From Epilithonimonas arachidiradicis (lineage in GTDB: Bacteria > Bacteroidota > Bacteroidia > Flavobacteriales > Weeksellaceae), in assembly GCF_003610695.1 (NCBI RefSeq), contig NZ_RAQH01000007.1, positions 1 to 64,000 of the forward strand: a stretch of 64,000 nucleotides of DNA, read 5' to 3'. This document shows positions 52,589-62,660 of this stretch, piece by piece; within the stretch, counting starts at the first letter, position 1; each line of letters starts with the position of its first letter. Both the position numbers and the translations under genes were made by a program. The notes under the pieces were generated by a model that saw nothing but the letters and a program-made list of their open reading frames with translations, ran no database searches and had not been told where the DNA came from.

Positions 52589-54049
52589 ATGATAGCAATA
52601 ATAAAGAAAATACCAGTAAATCTGTTGACAGAGCGCATTGTTGTTTTTCTGTGCTTATTTATTATTGCATTCTATACCCCGCAGACGCCGAATGATGTCG
52701 GAATCCTGAGAGAAGAGATCCTGGACAAGATGCAGTACGACAGTCAACAGCTGGAACCGCTGCTGAAGTATTATTCCAAAATTTCACCAGCCGACGCGCA
52801 GATTCTCCGCATTAAGTCATTATTAATCAAAGGCAATTACGAGGAAGCATTGAACAGTTTATCAGCATTAAAAAAAATTGCAACGAATGATAAAAAGTCT
52901 GAGATTTTCTTTCAATATCAATACTTGTACGCAGAACTTTGCCAGGCTTTAGGTCTAACCAGTGAGTTGAAAAACATAAGCAATGATGTTCAGAATTTTA
53001 AATTTTCAAAACAAATAATTTTTGCAGATCTGGCGATTGATAAAACCAGTTTTGAAGTATTTGCACCGTCCGAAAGAATTGCCATTCTGAAATCTGCCAT
53101 TGAGAATTACAAAAAAGCAGGTAATAACAAGGCTTTGATTCAGAGCAGTATATGGCTTTCGGAATTATTGAACAAGAATAGTGCTGAATCGATGCTTGCA
53201 AGAAATTATGCCCGTGGACTAACAAACATCAATAAGTCTGGTATTTATTACGAGATTCTGGTTTTCAACTCTTTAGCTAAAATTGAATTGGAAAAGAGTA
53301 ACCCAAAGGCTGCATTTGATTTACTCAAAAATTTCCAGAGTTCGGCTTCCGGTATTTCTAATATTGGACTGAAAGCAGATTTTTACAAAAATCTGGCAAA
53401 AGCTTCTGCAGGAATCAATGAATTCAATATGCTTGGTTCGGCGAATGATAATTATTTCAACATTATTCAAAACATCGAATCAAAAAAATCGGTTGCCAAA
53501 GCAATGTTGGTGAATTATATCAATAAGATGAATGAGGAAAAACTGGCAGCTCAGCAAAAGATGTTCCGGTATATCTATCTCGCAATTATTATGATTTTCA
53601 TCATCGCAATAATACTGATTTGTTGGTCTATAAAGTATAAGTCCAGGCTCACAAAAAAAGTGCCTGCTAGTACAGAGGTCAAAAATTTCGTCATTCCGGA
53701 TAAAACGGAAAAAAGGATTCTGAACAAGCTGGAAGAGTTTGAAAAAAATCATAAATACATCCAGAAAACGGTGTCGCTCAAAACTCTGGCGCAACAGTTC
53801 GATACCAATCCGAAGTATTTGTCCGAGGTGGTTAACAAACATAAAAACTCTAATTTTAATACCTATATCAACAATCTCAGAATCGATTATATTGTTGATA
53901 AGATCGAAGAAAATCCAGAATACAGGAAATATAAGGTAAGTTATCTTGCAGACGAGTGCGGATTCTCGTCACACAGCCTTTTTACAACGATTTTCAAAAA
54001 CAGGATGAACCTTTCGCCAACAGAATTTCTCCAAAAAATAAATGGATGA
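52589..54049 (+). CDS. Membrane-anchored TPR protein with AraC DNA-binding domain
   Basis: A 486-residue regulator of a Bacteroidota-specific design: hydrophobic N-terminus (about 15-30, export signal or anchor), TPR-like helical repeats in the periplasm (about 50-300; RIKSLLIKGNYEEALNSLSAL), one membrane helix (about 323-345; IYLAIIMIFIIAIILICW) and a cytoplasmic AraC-type DNA-binding domain (380-486; SLKTLAQQFDTNPKYLSEVVNKH ... VSYLADECGFSSHSLFTTIFKNRMNLSP). Signal presumably passes from TPR to the DNA-binding domain through the membrane. The TGA overlaps the ATG of the next gene. Confidence 0.88.
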   Translation: MIAIIKKIPVNLLTERIVVFLCLFIIAFYTPQTPNDVGILREEILDKMQYDSQQLEPLLKYYSKISPADAQILRIKSLLIKGNYEEALNSLSALKKIATNDKKSEIFFQYQYLYAELCQALGLTSELKNISNDVQNFKFSKQIIFADLAIDKTSFEVFAPSERIAILKSAIENYKKAGNNKALIQSSIWLSELLNKNSAESMLARNYARGLTNINKSGIYYEILVFNSLAKIELEKSNPKAAFDLLKNFQSSASGISNIGLKADFYKNLAKASAGINEFNMLGSANDNYFNIIQNIESKKSVAKAMLVNYINKMNEEKLAAQQKMFRYIYLAIIMIFIIAIILICWSIKYKSRLTKKVPASTEVKNFVIPDKTEKRILNKLEEFEKNHKYIQKTVSLKTLAQQFDTNPKYLSEVVNKHKNSNFNTYINNLRIDYIVDKIEENPEYRKYKVSYLADECGFSSHSLFTTIFKNRMNLSPTEFLQKING

Positions 54050-55119
54050 GAAAATTATTGAACATACTATTGATGCTTTTCGCCTTCGCTGTATTTGGAC
54101 AAAAAACGGAGCACGATAAACAGTTGGACGAAGCCGCGAATCTTATTTTTACCGATCCAAAAAAATTGGTGAGCATTTCTACGAAAATACTCCTGGAAAC
54201 TAAGGATTATCCTACAAAAATTAGAGCCCTTTCCAAGTTGGTCAATGCGCAGATGGTTCTGGGAGACATCAGTCAGGTCATTAGAAATTGCAATCAGGGC
54301 ATTAAGATGGCCAAGGAAAATGATGATAAAATCAATCAGGTTCGTTTTCTCTCGATGCTGGGAAACCAGTATCAGCAAATCAATATGAATGCTGACGCCA
54401 AGAGAAATCTAGACGAGGCAGAGAATTTAATCAATATAATATCGTTGCCCAAAGACCTTCTATTTATTCAAGGCAATGTCTATAATGTGAAAGGTATTGT
54501 CTTCAAAAATGAGCTCAACTGTGAGTTTGCCATAAAATATTTTGACAAGGCACTGACCGTATACGATCAGTTACCAGCTGAGGATGTGGTTGTTACAAAC
54601 CGGCTTTTGATTGATATCCAGAAAGCCCATTGTTTGGAATCCATTGGGAAGACCCAAGATGCAGAAAAGCTCTACGCCGAAGTTCTGGACAGCAAAAAAG
54701 ATGGATTAGGTTATAATAAATACTTTGCATCTGTGGGGCTGGTCGATATCTATTTAAAAAGAAAAGATTTGGATAGAGCTGGCCAATTACTAAAAACTAT
54801 TGATGTCGATGATTTTGTTCAGTATGATGCAGAGCTTACATCTATTTATTATCGACTGATGGCTCAGGATAGTTATTTAAGAAAAAATTATAAATTATAT
54901 CTTTATTATTTTGATAAATATAATCAAGTATTGTTACAAATTTCAAAATTTCAGAATGAAACAATTGAAAGGCTTGTAATTAATGATAATGCAAATTTTA
55001 TCCATAAAAATAATAAAAACGTAATATGGAATTTCATAACGATTTCGATTTTAGTCATCATTTTAACTCTTTTAACTTCGTTTTTCTACCATTTTTCAAT
55101 GAAAAAAACTTTTAATTGA
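54046..55119 (+). CDS. TPR-membrane protein lacking the AraC domain
   Basis: A 357-residue protein built like its upstream neighbour up to the membrane helix: signal peptide (1-18, FAFAVFGQ), TPR-like repeats (about 25-310; CEFAIKYFDKALTVYDQL) and one C-terminal helix (about 328-348; WNFITISILVIILTLLTSFFY), then only ten more residues. The AraC domain is absent, and sequence downstream of the stop has no trace of one. The frame is open upstream to 53956, but ATG at 54046 overlaps the previous TGA (ATGA) and gives a proper signal peptide. It may be a partner or antagonist of the full regulator. Confidence 0.82.
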   Translation: MRKLLNILLMLFAFAVFGQKTEHDKQLDEAANLIFTDPKKLVSISTKILLETKDYPTKIRALSKLVNAQMVLGDISQVIRNCNQGIKMAKENDDKINQVRFLSMLGNQYQQINMNADAKRNLDEAENLINIISLPKDLLFIQGNVYNVKGIVFKNELNCEFAIKYFDKALTVYDQLPAEDVVVTNRLLIDIQKAHCLESIGKTQDAEKLYAEVLDSKKDGLGYNKYFASVGLVDIYLKRKDLDRAGQLLKTIDVDDFVQYDAELTSIYYRLMAQDSYLRKNYKLYLYYFDKYNQVLLQISKFQNETIERLVINDNANFIHKNNKNVIWNFITISILVIILTLLTSFFYHFSMKKTFN

Positions 55120-55357
55120 TATTGTTTCTTTTTGAAATGTAAATAATTCATTCAGAATTATTTAGATGGTCTTTTGTACTGTCATATTCAAGTATTTTTC
55201 TCAAATGTGAAAGCTTTTCTCTATTTTTTTTACGCTCATATTGATAATTTAGAAATCTAAAATGATGAGATAAAATATCTTTTAATCAATTTAATTGATA
55301 GATAATTTTTCTGAATCATTTTTAGAAACCTTATTTATTTAAAGATAATTTATTGAT

Positions 55358-56815
55358 ATGAGAAAAATCAACTTTTTAGCAATTCTTTTAGGGGGACTTT
55401 TATCCGCCCAAACTACTTTTACTCTTATAAGGGACATTTATCCCGGCCTAAACAATTCGGCCCCCTCTAATTTTATGGTGTTTAATAATAAAATGTACTT
55501 TAGTGCCACCTATGGTCAGACAGGTTCTGCCACAGGAACTGAACTTTGGGAAACGGACGGAACAGAGGCTGGTACAAAGATAGTGGCGGATATCAATCCT
55601 GGTGCACCTTCGTCATCGCCGACCAATCTTTATACCTTCGGAAACAAACTTTATTTTACAGCCGCTCTACCTGTGAATGGAGTCAGTAGTTCTGGTGTCC
55701 TGATGTCCTACGACAGTGTTGAAGGTCTTAAGACAGTTTCCACAACTGCTAAGTTTGCAACCACTTTTCTAACCAGCAACAATAAGCTTTATTTCAAGGC
55801 GACCAACAGCACAATGTCACCTAATACGCAGCGTCTTTATACTTTGGATGATAGTTTACAGCCTGTGATGGTCGATGATAATGTGACCGTGATGTTCCTC
55901 GGAAATGTGGGACAGCAGATTATCGCCAATGGCCAGTACAAAACGGCTACAAACCCAACTTGGTATCAGCTTTTCAGTTTGAACGGAAATACGCTGGATC
56001 TTTTAAAAACCATTAATTCTGCAGCTACTGCTTATCCTCAGAACTTTTATTACAGTCCCGCATTGGGAAAATCGTTTTTCTCTGCAAACGGAGGTAACGG
56101 TCCGGAACTGTGGATGTCAGACGGAACGGCAGACGGAACGGTTCAGGTCAAGGATATCAATACTACTACGGCAACGGCAGGATCCAGTGCTATAAACTTT
56201 ACAGAGTATAATGGGAAAGTTTATTTTACAGCATCGGATGGTGCAACCAGTGGCAGCGAACTGTGGGTGACAGATGGCACCGAGCAGGGAACCAAGATGG
56301 TGAAGGACATCGTACCTGGTTCCACAAGTTCATTTCCTGATAAACTGACGGTTTTCAAAAATAAACTGTATTTCCTTCTGAACAATACTGGCAATGTGAG
56401 ACAACTGTGGGAAACAGACGGCACGGAAGAAGGCACCAAGGTGCTTTCAACACTTCCTGCGGCATTTGGACTAGCCGTGTATAATGACAATCTGTATGCT
56501 TCCGCCAGGGTAGATGCTGCAGATCAGATCGGTGTGGAGCTTTACAAGGTCAATCTTCCCACTGAAACCCTTGCTGTAACGACTGCCTCCTCATCAAAGC
56601 TTAGTATATATCCTAATCCTTCTAATGGTGAAATTAAAATCAGCAATGTCAATGCCGGTTCGTTTGAGTTATTCGATACAACTGGTCGTGTGATCAAGGC
56701 TGGAAAATTTGACAACAGTAAAATCAATCTGAATTCAAAAGCAGGAAATTATATCCTTAAAATCACTTCTGATGACAAGAAGGTGAACGCATCTACCAAA
56801 GTTATTGTTAAATAA
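55358..56815 (+). CDS. T9SS-exported ELWxxDGT-repeat protein
   Basis: A 485-residue exported protein: signal peptide 1-17 (LGGLLSAQ), a beta-propeller-like body with ELWETDGTEAGTK, ELWMSDGTADGTV, ELWVTDGTEQGTK and QLWETDGTEEGTK repeats (about 63-365), and a T9SS type A domain (LSIYPNPSNGEIKIS ... KAGNYILKITS, 410-485). The DGT repeats are associated with Ca2+-dependent structure in related proteins, but their function is unknown. First of four T9SS genes; the paralogue starts 15 bases downstream. Confidence 0.88.
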   Translation: MRKINFLAILLGGLLSAQTTFTLIRDIYPGLNNSAPSNFMVFNNKMYFSATYGQTGSATGTELWETDGTEAGTKIVADINPGAPSSSPTNLYTFGNKLYFTAALPVNGVSSSGVLMSYDSVEGLKTVSTTAKFATTFLTSNNKLYFKATNSTMSPNTQRLYTLDDSLQPVMVDDNVTVMFLGNVGQQIIANGQYKTATNPTWYQLFSLNGNTLDLLKTINSAATAYPQNFYYSPALGKSFFSANGGNGPELWMSDGTADGTVQVKDINTTTATAGSSAINFTEYNGKVYFTASDGATSGSELWVTDGTEQGTKMVKDIVPGSTSSFPDKLTVFKNKLYFLLNNTGNVRQLWETDGTEEGTKVLSTLPAAFGLAVYNDNLYASARVDAADQIGVELYKVNLPTETLAVTTASSSKLSIYPNPSNGEIKISNVNAGSFELFDTTGRVIKAGKFDNSKINLNSKAGNYILKITSDDKKVNASTKVIVK

Positions 56816-56830
56816 TCAAGAAACATCATT

Positions 56831-58222
56831 ATGAAAAAAATAGTATTTACCCTTTTTATAGCCAATGCGCTTAGCGCACAAAGCATTTCCCTGCTAAAAG
56901 ATATCAATCCCGGTGCAAATCCATCTACGCCGGCAGAATTTTTTAATTACGGTGATAAGCTGTACTTTAATGCCAGCAATCCTACTTACGGTAATGAACT
57001 CTGGTCCACAGACGGAACCCCGGAAGGTACAAATCTCGCTTTTGATATAAATCCGGGAACTCCCAGTTCTTTACCGATCTCTCTGATGAATTACAATAAC
57101 AAACTGCATTTTCTAACAATGATCGGTACGACAGGTCTTTATTCCTATGATAACGTCGAAGGTGCGAAGCTTGTAAGCTCGGGACTTTCCACTGCCGCAA
57201 ATCTTTTGCAGAGCAATGGAAAGATCTTTTACAGATTAAATAATAAATTATGGTACTTTTCTGATAACGCTATACATGATATCAGCACGCCCGTTGTTAT
57301 TACCGGACAGATGGGCGCTGTCAACGGCAAAATTGTAATGGCCGCATCCGCAGTAGCAGGCGTTAACAATGCTCAGATATATGTGTATGATGGCACATCG
57401 GTTTCTCTTCTTAAAACAATTAATCCTAATACAACTTCCAATCCTCAGAATTTCTTTTACAGCAGCCAGCTAAATACTTTATTCTTTTCGGCTGGTTCTA
57501 ACACATCTGGATTTGAACTCTGGAAAACAGACGGAACAACGGAAGGTACTGTAGAGGTAAAAAATATTAATCCGGGCACATCAAACTCTTTCCCTGGGAA
57601 CTTCCGACAGGTTGGTGACAAGGTTTTCTTCAGTGCCAATAATGGATCCAACGGTACGGAACTTTGGATAACAGATGGCACCGAGGCAGGGACGAAACTG
57701 GTTAAAGATATCAACCCCGGTTCTGCGGCATCCAATCCCAGCAGTCTGACCGAACTGAACGGTAAGCTCTATTTCCTTGCAAATGATGGTTCCGGCGAAG
57801 CAAGGCTGTGGGAGAGTGATGGAACAGCGGATGGAACTAAGCTTACTTTGGAACTTAAACCGGGATACGCCAATTTTGTTCTTGGGAAGATGGAAGCATA
57901 TAATGGGGCTCTTTATCTGTCAGCGAAACTCAACGTCACGAACGGACAAGAACTTTACAAGATAGAGTTTCCAACTCTTTCTGTCTCTGACATTAACAAA
58001 AAAAGCGAAATGGTTTATCCTAATCCTACCACTGGCGATATTTTCTTCAGCGGAAAAGACTATGTGAGCTATGACCTCTACGACCTGAACGGGCGTCTTC
58101 TGAATCAGAATGTTAAAATCAACGGTAACAAAACGCATTTATCAGTTCCTAATGGAAACTACATCCTGGTAGTTAAAACCAATGAAGGAACTGTTAACAC
58201 CACTAAATTAATTGTAAAATGA
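56831..58222 (+). CDS. T9SS-exported ELWxxDGT-repeat protein, paralogue
   Basis: A 463-residue paralogue of the preceding gene: signal peptide 1-17 (IANALSAQS), repeats ELWSTDGTPEGTN, ELWKTDGTTEGTV, ELWITDGTEAGTK and RLWESDGTADGTK at the same spacing, and a T9SS domain (EMVYPNPTTGDIFFSG ... PNGNYILVVKTNEG). The two proteins share domain order throughout, indicating tandem duplication. Its TGA overlaps the ATG of the next gene. Confidence 0.88.
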   Translation: MKKIVFTLFIANALSAQSISLLKDINPGANPSTPAEFFNYGDKLYFNASNPTYGNELWSTDGTPEGTNLAFDINPGTPSSLPISLMNYNNKLHFLTMIGTTGLYSYDNVEGAKLVSSGLSTAANLLQSNGKIFYRLNNKLWYFSDNAIHDISTPVVITGQMGAVNGKIVMAASAVAGVNNAQIYVYDGTSVSLLKTINPNTTSNPQNFFYSSQLNTLFFSAGSNTSGFELWKTDGTTEGTVEVKNINPGTSNSFPGNFRQVGDKVFFSANNGSNGTELWITDGTEAGTKLVKDINPGSAASNPSSLTELNGKLYFLANDGSGEARLWESDGTADGTKLTLELKPGYANFVLGKMEAYNGALYLSAKLNVTNGQELYKIEFPTLSVSDINKKSEMVYPNPTTGDIFFSGKDYVSYDLYDLNGRLLNQNVKINGNKTHLSVPNGNYILVVKTNEGTVNTTKLIVK

Positions 58223-59535
58223 AAAAAACTCTAGCAACTATAGGATTGATGCTCTTTAGTGCCAGTTTCACGACAGCAAACGCACAGAACATCAATTTCA
58301 CAGACGAAAATTTCCTCGAGTATATCCTGCTCTATACCGGTATTGATACCAATAATGATGGCGAGATACAGGTGACCGAAGCCGAGGCGTACACCGGAGG
58401 ATTTACTTTTACGGGAAACATCAAAGACGTTCCGGAGGTCAAGTATTTCAAGAATCTTACCTCGCTCACCATCAATGGTTCGAATGTTGCAAATGTCGAT
58501 GTAAGAGCTAACAAGGAAATCAATCAAGTGCGGATCAACAATTCTCTCCTCACCAAACTGGATCTGTCACAAAATTCCAAACTCTTAGCAGTAGACATTA
58601 GCAAATCATCGTACCTGAAAGAATTGACCTTCGGCTCACATCCTCAATTGTCTTATATAAGCCTTATGTTCAACGCGATAGAAGCATTGAATGTTACTGG
58701 ATGTCCGAGATTGACCTACTTATACTTCGCATCCAACAAAGTATCAAGTATTGACCTCACTCAAAACCCAAGACTTGCGGAATTAAACACAGCAGCCAAT
58801 CAGATCTCTACGCTTGATGTGACAAAAAACACGCGTCTGACCTACCTCAACGTAGGCCTTAACAAACTTCAGCAGATTGATGTCACCAATAATCCTTTGC
58901 TGGATACTTTTATGATTCAGGCCAATCCTATAACATCTATTGACATCAGCAAACAACTTTACTTAAGGCAATTTATAATGGATGGTACGCAAATACCCGT
59001 AGTCGACTTGACCGGTCATTCTATGTTGCAATATTTCTATGCTAATTATTCGCAGCTGACCGAGGTGGATGCTTCTACAAATGGAGACCTGATTTATGTT
59101 AATGCGATTGAAAATCAAAAGATGAAATTCATCAATGTGAAAAACGGAAACAATAAAAACGCCATCGGTTTTTTTGCACATACAAGCCCGAATCTAAAGT
59201 GCATCCAGGTGGATGATGTGGCCTACAGCTCCAGCCAGACACTTTGGCAAAAGGATGCGACAGCGGTATTCGCTACGGATTGCAGTAATATTTTGGCCAC
59301 TCAGGAGGTAGGAAGCACAGCAAAAATGTCTTTCTATCCCAATCCTACATCAGGCTATCTGTTCCTGAAAACTGAAGTCAAAGATGCTACTGTTTTTAAT
59401 ATGGCGGGTCAGAAAGTGGCGAGCTATCAGAATGCCAAGATGATTGACATCAGCCATCTTCCGATCGGTAACTATATCATCAATTTTACCGATGCAACAG
59501 GCAAAATATCATCACAGAAAATCATTAAAAATTAA
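58219..59535 (+). CDS. T9SS-exported leucine-rich-repeat protein
   Basis: A 438-residue exported protein: signal peptide 1-22 (TTANAQ), an EF-hand-like NNDGEIQVTEAEAY segment near 45, then about 12 leucine-rich repeats of 21 residues (LTYLYFASNKVSSIDLTQNP, LTYLNVGLNKLQQIDVTNNP; about 75-330) and a T9SS domain (MSFYPNPTSGYLF ... PIGNYIINFTDATG). Repeats of the xxLxxLxxxxNxLxxLDLSxNP type are typical of BspA/internalin-like surface proteins that bind other proteins. Translationally coupled to the preceding gene. Confidence 0.9.
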   Translation: MKKTLATIGLMLFSASFTTANAQNINFTDENFLEYILLYTGIDTNNDGEIQVTEAEAYTGGFTFTGNIKDVPEVKYFKNLTSLTINGSNVANVDVRANKEINQVRINNSLLTKLDLSQNSKLLAVDISKSSYLKELTFGSHPQLSYISLMFNAIEALNVTGCPRLTYLYFASNKVSSIDLTQNPRLAELNTAANQISTLDVTKNTRLTYLNVGLNKLQQIDVTNNPLLDTFMIQANPITSIDISKQLYLRQFIMDGTQIPVVDLTGHSMLQYFYANYSQLTEVDASTNGDLIYVNAIENQKMKFINVKNGNNKNAIGFFAHTSPNLKCIQVDDVAYSSSQTLWQKDATAVFATDCSNILATQEVGSTAKMSFYPNPTSGYLFLKTEVKDATVFNMAGQKVASYQNAKMIDISHLPIGNYIINFTDATGKISSQKIIKN

Positions 59536-59546
59536 TTTTTGGTCTA

Positions 59547-62138
59547 ATGAAACTAAATCATAAACATACATTTAAAATTACTATAGCAGCAATTTCCTTG
59601 TTTGCGGGCACCGTGATGCAAGCTCAGAACAGCGATAAGGTTATCATAGAACAATATCTGGCTGCTGGCAAAACAACTTTTGGTCAGACCTTTGACATTA
59701 TTCATTCCGAGGCTAAAAAAGATTCGGAGGGCAAAGTTGTTAATATCCAGCAGACATACAAAGGTATTCCGGTTTACGGTGCTATTTCGTCTGTGTTGAT
59801 GCGAGGCAACACGGTGAAATATATGTCTGACAAATTTATTTCCGTATCGGATAATGTTACTGCTGCCAAGCCTTCTGTAGATGTTGCCAGAGATTTCTCG
59901 GCCATTTTATCATCAGCCGATCTGAAAGGCGACAAAAGCGATTATACCTTCGAAGGACGAAAAAATAATTCAGTATTATCTAAATTAGTTTATTTTCCAA
60001 CAGAAAAAGGACAACTGCAATTGGCTTATGCCATCAATTTCTTCGAAAAGGGAACTAACAATTATTGGGACATCATCATAGATGCAGTAACAGGTGCTAT
60101 TATTGGCAAAACGAATCTCACAGTATCTTGTCAGTTTCACGACCATTCTTTTTCTTCTGAACATCAGTTGGATAGTATTCATTATAATTCTGAAAAGCCA
60201 ACAGACCAACAAACTGAAGAGCACAAGTCTGCACTTGTAGATAATGCCTCTTACCGTGTGTATGCATTTCCAATCGAATCGCCTAATTTTGGTCAGCGCA
60301 CGTTGGAAACCAGCCCGTGGTTTCTCGATGCTTCTCCATTAGGATGGCAAAATGACGGTGACGAAACTTATAGCATCACGAGAGGAAATAATGCCTACGC
60401 CTACGTAGACCTCAATGGTTCCAATGCATTTGGACCTAGTGCCGATGGAGGGGCACAGAAACTTTTTGATTTTCCACTAGATTTGAATCAGCCAGTAACT
60501 ACCTATGCCAATGCTTCTATTACAAATCTTTTCTACGCGTCCAATAAGATGCACGACATATTTTACAAATTTGGATTTGATGAAGCGGGGCGTAACTTTC
60601 AGTCAAATAATTTTGGAAAGGGCGAACCTTACACCGATTTCGATCCTGTTTTATCAGAGGCCAGAGACGGCTCCTCCCTTAATAATGCCAACTTTGCAAC
60701 TCCTCCGGACGGCTTTTCTCCAAGAATGCAGATGTATCTTTGGAGGTACGGCTATTTGCTGAGCTACAATGCACCAAGTGATTTGGTGAACAGAAAACCT
60801 GCTGCAGGCTATAATGCTGACTTTGGAGGTGCCTTTCCAATAAACTCACCATTAACCGGTGATGTTGCAATAGCTACACCTGCAGACGGTTGTACGAACT
60901 TGGACAATACCAATCTGAACGGAAAAATTGCACTAATCCAGAGAGGAACCTGCAACTTTGATGTCAAATTCAAAAAAGCACAGGACAAAGGAGCGAAAGG
61001 TGTTATCATATATAATCCTACTCCGGGTCAAACGATCATCAATATGAGTGGTACCGATACCACTGTAACAATCCCCGGAATCTTAATTGACAATGAGGAA
61101 GGAGAAATCATCAAAAGCAAAATAGACCAGAATATTAATGTAAATGTCAACCTGAAATACAATACTTTCGATGTAGATGGAAGTCTCGATAACGGTGTTA
61201 TAGCACACGAATATACGCACGGCATCTCTACAAGAAGTACAGGTAACGGCTACAGCTGTCTCAATGCCGCTTATGCCAATGAACAGATGGGTGAGGGTTG
61301 GTCCGACTTTATGGCACTAATGGTCACTGGAAAAGCAGATGCCACAGCTGCGCTGCCAAGGTCTACAGGAAGTTTCGTAGCGAATCAAGGAGCCGACGGT
61401 CCAGGAATCCGACCTGCTAAGTATTCTCCTGATTTTGCCATCAATGATTATACGTATGGAGACACAAACGGGAAATACATAGACACGGGCGGCGGTGCCC
61501 TTGCCGTAGATGTTCATGGTGTGGGCTTTATCTGGGCAACGATGCTGTGGGACCTTCATTGGAAATTTGCTGATAAGTATGGTTATTCTAATGACATCGC
61601 AAACAATCCAAACTCCGGAAGCGGAAAAGTGGTTCAACTGGTAATGGAAGCAATGAAAATACAAGGTTGCTATCCAAATTTCGTAACTGGCCGAGATGCA
61701 ATCATAGCAGCGGATGCTGACCTGAACAATGGTCAAAACAAATGTATGATCTGGAGCGCATTTGCCAAACGTGGTCTTGGGGCTAATGCCAGCGCCGGCG
61801 CTACAAGAGGAGCGTTGCCTAATGCGATCTCTGACCAGATAGAAGATTTTTCTGTGCCGGCAGAGTGTTCTTTGGGGACTTCTGAAATTACAGTCAATAA
61901 GAAAATTTCTATCTATCCTAATCCGGCCAGCAAGGAAGTTTTTATTAAGACCAATGGCGTACAGATTTCCGGAAAGATCAAGGTCTCTATCTATGATATG
62001 TCCGGGAAAAAGGTGGATGAACAGTTGATCAATGCTGATGAACCGGTTCTGACCTCAGCGCTTCAGAAAGGTACTTACATTCTGACCGGTGATGGTATTG
62101 GTGTTACATTCAGCAGTAAGCTGATTATTAATAAATAA
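59547..62138 (+). CDS. T9SS-exported M36 (fungalysin) metallopeptidase
   Basis: An 863-residue secreted protease. Signal peptide 1-27; FTP/PepSY propeptide (about 30-200; YKGIPVYGAISSVLM, YWDIIIDAVTGAIIGKT); M36 catalytic domain with the zinc site HEYTH at 554-558 and the third ligand in MGEGWSDFMAL; a PA domain inserted at about 430-540 (NGKIALIQRGTCNFDVKFKKAQ); T9SS domain (ISIYPNPASKEVFIK ... KGTYILTGDGI). It cleaves proteins outside the cell. It ends the four-gene operon, whose other members may be substrates, adhesins or partners. Confidence 0.93.
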   Translation: MKLNHKHTFKITIAAISLFAGTVMQAQNSDKVIIEQYLAAGKTTFGQTFDIIHSEAKKDSEGKVVNIQQTYKGIPVYGAISSVLMRGNTVKYMSDKFISVSDNVTAAKPSVDVARDFSAILSSADLKGDKSDYTFEGRKNNSVLSKLVYFPTEKGQLQLAYAINFFEKGTNNYWDIIIDAVTGAIIGKTNLTVSCQFHDHSFSSEHQLDSIHYNSEKPTDQQTEEHKSALVDNASYRVYAFPIESPNFGQRTLETSPWFLDASPLGWQNDGDETYSITRGNNAYAYVDLNGSNAFGPSADGGAQKLFDFPLDLNQPVTTYANASITNLFYASNKMHDIFYKFGFDEAGRNFQSNNFGKGEPYTDFDPVLSEARDGSSLNNANFATPPDGFSPRMQMYLWRYGYLLSYNAPSDLVNRKPAAGYNADFGGAFPINSPLTGDVAIATPADGCTNLDNTNLNGKIALIQRGTCNFDVKFKKAQDKGAKGVIIYNPTPGQTIINMSGTDTTVTIPGILIDNEEGEIIKSKIDQNINVNVNLKYNTFDVDGSLDNGVIAHEYTHGISTRSTGNGYSCLNAAYANEQMGEGWSDFMALMVTGKADATAALPRSTGSFVANQGADGPGIRPAKYSPDFAINDYTYGDTNGKYIDTGGGALAVDVHGVGFIWATMLWDLHWKFADKYGYSNDIANNPNSGSGKVVQLVMEAMKIQGCYPNFVTGRDAIIAADADLNNGQNKCMIWSAFAKRGLGANASAGATRGALPNAISDQIEDFSVPAECSLGTSEITVNKKISIYPNPASKEVFIKTNGVQISGKIKVSIYDMSGKKVDEQLINADEPVLTSALQKGTYILTGDGIGVTFSSKLIINK

Positions 62139-62208
62139 AAGTTATTCCTCAGAAATTATTAGTATGTAAAATCAATACGACTGTAGTTTACAATCAGGAG
62201 AAGAGAAG

Positions 62209-62235
62209 CTGTCTCATTTGAGAGACAGTTTTTTT
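62209..62235 (+). terminator. Terminator of the T9SS operon
   Basis: CTGTCTC / GAGACAG stem with loop ATTTGA, then seven T. Confidence 0.85.
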
Positions 62236-62403
62236 GTGGAATAATACAACTTTAAATTAGGTTTGTAATTTTAAAGATTTTCTGATCTTTATTTCTTATA
62301 ACGGAATTGCTAAAAAGGAAGTTTGCTACAAAATTTCTGTAATGGGAGAGCTCAGAGTATGTAGCCTATTTTCGGATTGTAAGAATTTTATCAAAAGTTC
62401 AGT

Positions 62404-62640
62404 ATGAAAATAGATTACCTAAGAATATCGACCATAGATCAAATTATAGAACTTCATAGAGACTCACAACAAGTCTGGCTGCGAAAAAAGCAATGAAGAT
62501 GTTTTACTCTGCGCGATACGTGGAAGACCTGGACTAAAAAATAGCAAAAAGTCTCGAAAGATCTATGGCAACTCTCTATTGCTATATTCCCGCTTTAGGA
62601 AAAGGATGTTAGGTTAGGAAAGATATTTTAGGATACTTGA
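62404..62640 (+). pseudogene. Serine recombinase (resolvase) remnant
   Basis: MKIDYLRISTIDQIIELHR is the N-terminal strand and catalytic-serine motif of a resolvase (family MKIGYxRVSTxDQ). After a one-base shift the next frame reads SGCEKSNEDVLLCAIRGRPG, equivalent to AGCEKIYEDxxSGxxxxRPG of the family, then LKNSKKSRK. Shorter traces resembling the KxDRLGR block follow to about 62640 in other frames. Two or more frameshifts and the loss of the C-terminal half make it dead. Next to a 138-residue HxlR gene and the end of the T9SS operon. Confidence 0.75.
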
Positions 62641-62660
62641 TAATTTCTAAACAAAAGATA

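Noticed and set aside
61317-61736. 139-codon minus-strand frame inside the M36 protease gene
   Set aside because: Shadow frame over the conserved catalytic domain; Cys/Arg-rich nonsense composition.
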